Assembly (NCBI GenBank): GCA_946886875.1 | Contig: CAMPJN010000169.1 | Span: 1-7,835 of the forward strand | Origin: an uncultured Pseudomonas sp. | GTDB lineage: Bacteria; Pseudomonadota; Gammaproteobacteria; Pseudomonadales; Pseudomonadaceae | DNA: 7,835 nucleotides | Direction of reading: 5' to 3' | Part shown: positions 6,305-7,835 of the stretch, piece by piece | How the letters are laid out: each line of letters opens with the position of its first letter | How positions within the stretch are numbered: position 1 is the first letter of the stretch | Program-made: the position numbers and the translations under genes | Notes under the pieces: model-generated | The model's input: the letters and a program-made list of their open reading frames with translations, nothing else | What the model was told of the DNA's origin: nothing | Database searches by the model: none

Positions 6305-6484
6305 ATGAGAAACATCGTTTTGATGCTCGGCGCTTGCCTGCTGGTGAGCGCATGTTCGACCGGGCCCTGCGGCGCCAAGGGGTGCGAGCGGCCATCGTCG
6401 GATGCGCAACGGTTGGTTGTCTGGTGGACGCCGGAGCTGCGCAGCAACGTCGACGACTACACGGTAGTGCCGGTGCATGATTGA
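6305..6484 (+). CDS. hrpT: HrpT, small outer-membrane lipoprotein
   Basis: The 59-residue precursor has a signal peptide and lipobox LVSAC (Cys17), giving a mature lipoprotein of about 43 residues with two further cysteines (22 and 27) and a WW pair at 40-41. HrpT is a lipoprotein conserved in Hrp1 clusters next to hrcC, and a pilotin-like role in HrcC targeting or ring assembly is expected. ATG 6305 is preferred over ATG 6287 because the purine-rich GGGAGGGGG at 6289-6297 is then an ideal ribosome binding site and the signal peptide starts correctly (MRNIVLMLGACLL). It starts 34 nt after hrcC and overlaps hrpV by 8 nt. Confidence 0.92.
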   Translation: MRNIVLMLGACLLVSACSTGPCGAKGCERPSSDAQRLVVWWTPELRSNVDDYTVVPVHD

Positions 6485-6830
6485 GCAGATCGAAGCCGGC
6501 TCGGAGCGCGGCAACTTTCTCGCCTCTATTCTTGCCGGCCAGGCCAGCCGCTGGAGCTGGGCGCCGGGCATCGACTTCACGTTCAACCAGGAAAGCGTCG
6601 GTTCGGGAGTGGCGTTGAATATCAGACGCCAGTTCCAGCCCCCCGGCCTGTACGACCGCGCCCTGGCCAAGCGTTTCCAGGAGGCGCTGAGCTATGAGGG
6701 TTGCTACCTCTGCCTGGATAGCGGGGAGACCTTCATCCTCTGGCACGCCGTACGGGAGGAGTGCCGCGACATCGCCACGCTGCAATGCATCGTCAACCGG
6801 CTGCTGGATCTGGCCGGTTTACCGCACTGA
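6477..6830 (+). CDS. hrpV: HrpV, negative regulator (anti-activator of HrpS)
   Basis: The 117-residue cytoplasmic protein is at the end of the hrpC-type operon, the place and size of P. syringae HrpV, which binds HrpS and prevents activation of hrpL; HrpG counteracts it. The sequence is mixed alpha/beta with no signal peptide (W-S-W near residue 27, FTFNQESVGSGVALNIRRQF in the first half, and an ILWHAV strand near residues 87-92). It has four cysteines in the second half (YEGCYLCL, EECRD, LQCIV). The start overlaps the hrpT stop and has no clear ribosome binding site of its own, so translation is probably coupled. This places the repressor in the regulon it limits, a negative feedback loop. 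Confidence 0.9.
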   Translation: MIEQIEAGSERGNFLASILAGQASRWSWAPGIDFTFNQESVGSGVALNIRRQFQPPGLYDRALAKRFQEALSYEGCYLCLDSGETFILWHAVREECRDIATLQCIVNRLLDLAGLPH

Positions 6831-6840
6831 GTGTCCGCTG

Positions 6841-6862
6841 AAGGGGCGTGGCCCGCCCCTTT
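6841..6862 (+). terminator. Terminator after hrpV
   Basis: AAGGGGCG (6841-6848) pairs perfectly with CGCCCCTT (6854-6861) around the loop TGGCC, followed by TTTATCATT (counting the last stem bases). The stem is GC-rich, 8 bp, and begins 10 nt after the hrpV stop. The adjacent T-run is short but adequate for an intrinsic terminator. Confidence 0.8.
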
Positions 6863-6957
6863 ATCATTGTCCCGTTCTGCCGCCGGCTCCTGGTTTGCGT
6901 CAGGAGCCGCACGCCTTTCTCCGATCCCGCCGCAGCCTTCTCCGGATACCGGGTTTT

Positions 6958-6985
6958 GGAACTTTGTCGCGCTGCCTTCCACTCA
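6958..6985 (+). promoter_or_regulatory. hrp box 4 (HrpL promoter of effector chaperone gene)
   Basis: GGAACT at 6958-6963, a 15 nt spacer, then CCACTCA at 6979-6985. It lies 90 nt upstream of ATG 7076. Its position rules out a start codon in the open frame that extends further upstream, and it puts the chaperone gene, and probably the gene after it, in the HrpL regulon. Confidence 0.9.
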
Positions 6986-7075
6986 CTCGTTGAATCCCAT
7001 CGCAGCCTGCTGCCAGGCCGTCGACCGGGTACCGATTTCCGTCTTTATTTTCGAGTCCGCAAGAGAGTTCGAGCG

Positions 7076-7465
7076 ATGGATATGCAACGGATCGTTGATG
7101 GTTTCCTGGCCCGCCTGGGCGAGCGTCTCGGCACGCCGCTCACGCTGCAGCGCGGCGTATGCGCGCTGTATAACGACCGCGACCAACAACTCGCTGTGAT
7201 CGAGATCCCCCAGCCGGGGAGTTCCGTCATGTTCTATTGCCGGCTCGGCCAGGTGGCGCGCGAAGTCGACAGTTACCAGCGGCTGCTGGCGAGCAATTTC
7301 GATATGAGCTCGATGCGTGGCTGTTGGTTCGCCTTGAATCGCGACGCGCTATGTCTGTGCACCCAGCGCGATATCGCCGAGCTCGATGAGGAACGCTTCT
7401 GCGACCTGGCGATGGGTTTCATCGCCCAGGCGGAGACGATAAGGAACACCGTGAAAGTCGCGTAG
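7076..7465 (+). CDS. DspF/AvrF-family type III effector chaperone
   Basis: The protein has 129 residues, a small cytoplasmic class I chaperone (CesT fold) that would keep an effector soluble and deliver it to the export apparatus. The sequence closely follows the DspF/AvrF (ShcE) pattern: GVCALYN near residues 27-33, then AVIEIPQPGSSVMFYCRL, then the signature NFDMSSMRGCWFAL, then an acidic helix (IAELDEERFCDLAMGFI). As I recall DspF, it has the same spacing from Met to GVCALYN, which supports ATG 7076; AAGAGAG at 7061-7067 is a weak ribosome binding site. Known DspF/AvrF proteins serve AvrE/DspE effectors and usually lie beside that gene. No AvrE-type gene is seen next to it here, so the partner is either outside the window or a different protein. 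Identification is by residue patterns from memory. Confidence 0.88.
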   Translation: MDMQRIVDGFLARLGERLGTPLTLQRGVCALYNDRDQQLAVIEIPQPGSSVMFYCRLGQVAREVDSYQRLLASNFDMSSMRGCWFALNRDALCLCTQRDIAELDEERFCDLAMGFIAQAETIRNTVKVA

Positions 7466-7478
7466 CGACGCCTTCCTT

Positions 7479-7536
7479 ATGCCCTTCTCCCACCAGGAAA
7501 AGGTGGCGCGAAGCGCCAGATGAGGGAGATGGGCAT
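7479..7536. repeat. Inverted-repeat element between chaperone and harpin-like gene
   Basis: ATGCCCTTCTCCC (7479-7491) and GGGAGATGGGCAT (7524-7536) are inverted repeats with one mismatch in 13. Inside are two smaller hairpins: CCACC (7490-7494) with GGTGG (7502-7506), and GGCGC (7505-7509) with GCGCC (7513-7517) around GAA. The whole could fold as a branched structure. It resembles the short palindromic intergenic repeats with ...GATGAGGG... that I recall as widespread in gammaproteobacterial genomes, so it may be a dispersed repeat unit. It could also act as a terminator for the chaperone transcript, though there is no T-run. Confidence 0.6.
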
Positions 7537-7621
7537 GCCCGTTAACAGGAATCGCCGGCTTCTTCTCGATGCGGTTGAGGGGAGCGTGGTTTGACTAACC
7601 GCCACTGTAGAGGACTCGTCG

Positions 7622-7835
7622 ATGGAGCTCAGGTTGCATATCAATGTCCGGCCCGATGCTTTTTCACCGCAAACGGATTCGCCTTCGGACCATAAAAGCA
7701 ATTCGCGCACGAATACCGGCGATGCGCTGGGCGGCAGATCCTTCGAGGAGTTCGCCGAGCAGATGGCCATGGCATTGGTTGCCGAGCTGTTGAAGGGCAA
7801 CCCCTTGTTGCAGCAATTGCTGGGGGGCGGCAATG
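7622..7835 (+). CDS. Harpin-like secreted protein, possibly HrpW type (N-terminal part, 3' end outside window)
   Basis: The first 71 residues are visible and the frame runs off the right edge. AGAGGA at 7609-7614 is well spaced for ATG 7622. The N-terminus is Ser/Thr/Asn/Asp-rich and without Cys, as in type III secreted proteins. It is followed by an amphipathic Leu-rich helix (FEEFAEQMAMALVAELLKGN) and then PLLQQLLGGGN, the start of a Gly-rich stretch. This matches the layout of harpins, and the helix resembles the EQMAQLLAELLKSLL region I recall from Erwinia HrpW. Whether a pectate-lyase-like domain follows (HrpW) or not (HrpZ/HrpN-like) cannot be seen. It is probably expressed with the upstream chaperone from hrp box 4. 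Confidence 0.72.
   Translation, partial: MELRLHINVRPDAFSPQTDSPSDHKSNSRTNTGDALGGRSFEEFAEQMAMALVAELLKGNPLLQQLLGGGN

Noticed and set aside
4858..6447. Long open frame of 529 codons on the - strand opposite hrcC
   Set aside because: It lies antisense to a clearly identified secretin gene. High-GC genes with strong third-position bias often leave long antisense frames. Its product (rich in Arg, Gln, Asp and His) shows no recognisable domain, and there is no promoter or ribosome binding site.
6848..7075. Upstream extension of the chaperone reading frame
   Set aside because: The frame is open back to 6848, but it would cover hrp box 4 and part of the terminator. DspF-family alignment places the start at 7076.
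7581..7608. Possible fifth hrp box (GGAGCG, 15 nt, CCACTGT) before the harpin-like gene
   Set aside because: Spacing fits but three bases differ from the otherwise identical boxes here. It would also place the transcription start within or after the ribosome binding site at 7609-7614. Expression from hrp box 4 is simpler.
1..7835. tRNA genes, rRNA, CRISPR arrays, transposase genes
   Set aside because: None seen on either strand. The only repeat-like element is the inverted repeat at 7479-7536.

Overview
This window is a stretch of a Hrp1-type (Pseudomonas syringae / Erwinia-like) type III secretion gene cluster, all on the + strand, about 60% GC. The gene order hrpS-hrpA-(...)-hrpB-hrcJ-hrpD-hrpE | hrpF-hrpG-hrcC-hrpT-hrpV is that of P. 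syringae and relatives. HrpL-type sigma-factor promoters (GGAAC, 15 nt spacer, CCACTCA) precede each transcription unit. I infer a plant-associated Pseudomonas, or a close gammaproteobacterial relative, but not a standard P. syringae layout: the harpin gene hrpZ that normally sits between hrpA and hrpB is missing.

Layout. 1-292: C-terminal end of the enhancer-binding activator HrpS. 275-302: hrp box 1, overlapping the end of hrpS. 356-574: pilin gene hrpA, followed by a strong hairpin at 583-609. 610-836: no convincing gene. 837-864: hrp box 2, driving a second 72-residue small gene (905-1123) whose C-terminus aligns without gaps to HrpA. Then come hrpB (inner rod), hrcJ (inner ring lipoprotein), hrpD (SctK-like) and hrpE (SctL-like). 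3552-3579: hrp box 3. Next come hrpF, hrpG, hrcC (outer-membrane secretin), hrpT (lipoprotein) and hrpV (anti-activator), ending in a terminator at 6841-6862. 6958-6985: hrp box 4, driving a DspF/AvrF-family effector chaperone (7076-7465). 7479-7536: an inverted-repeat element. 7622 to the window end: the start of a harpin-like, possibly HrpW-type, secreted protein.

How the genes work together. HrpS (with sigma-54) turns on hrpL; HrpL reads the four hrp boxes. HrpA is the extracellular pilus subunit, HrpB the rod, HrcJ the inner-membrane ring, HrcC with HrpT the outer-membrane channel, and HrpD/HrpE the cytoplasmic sorting platform and ATPase stator. HrpV restrains HrpS and HrpG relieves HrpV, so both ends of a feedback loop are encoded here. 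The last two genes supply cargo handling and a secreted helper.

The most unusual point is the second hrp-box-driven 72-residue pilin-like gene placed where hrpZ is expected. It has its own promoter, which resembles the hrpA promoter beyond the core box, and its own downstream hairpin plus T-run before hrpB. This looks like a duplicated and diverged pilin/needle transcription unit.
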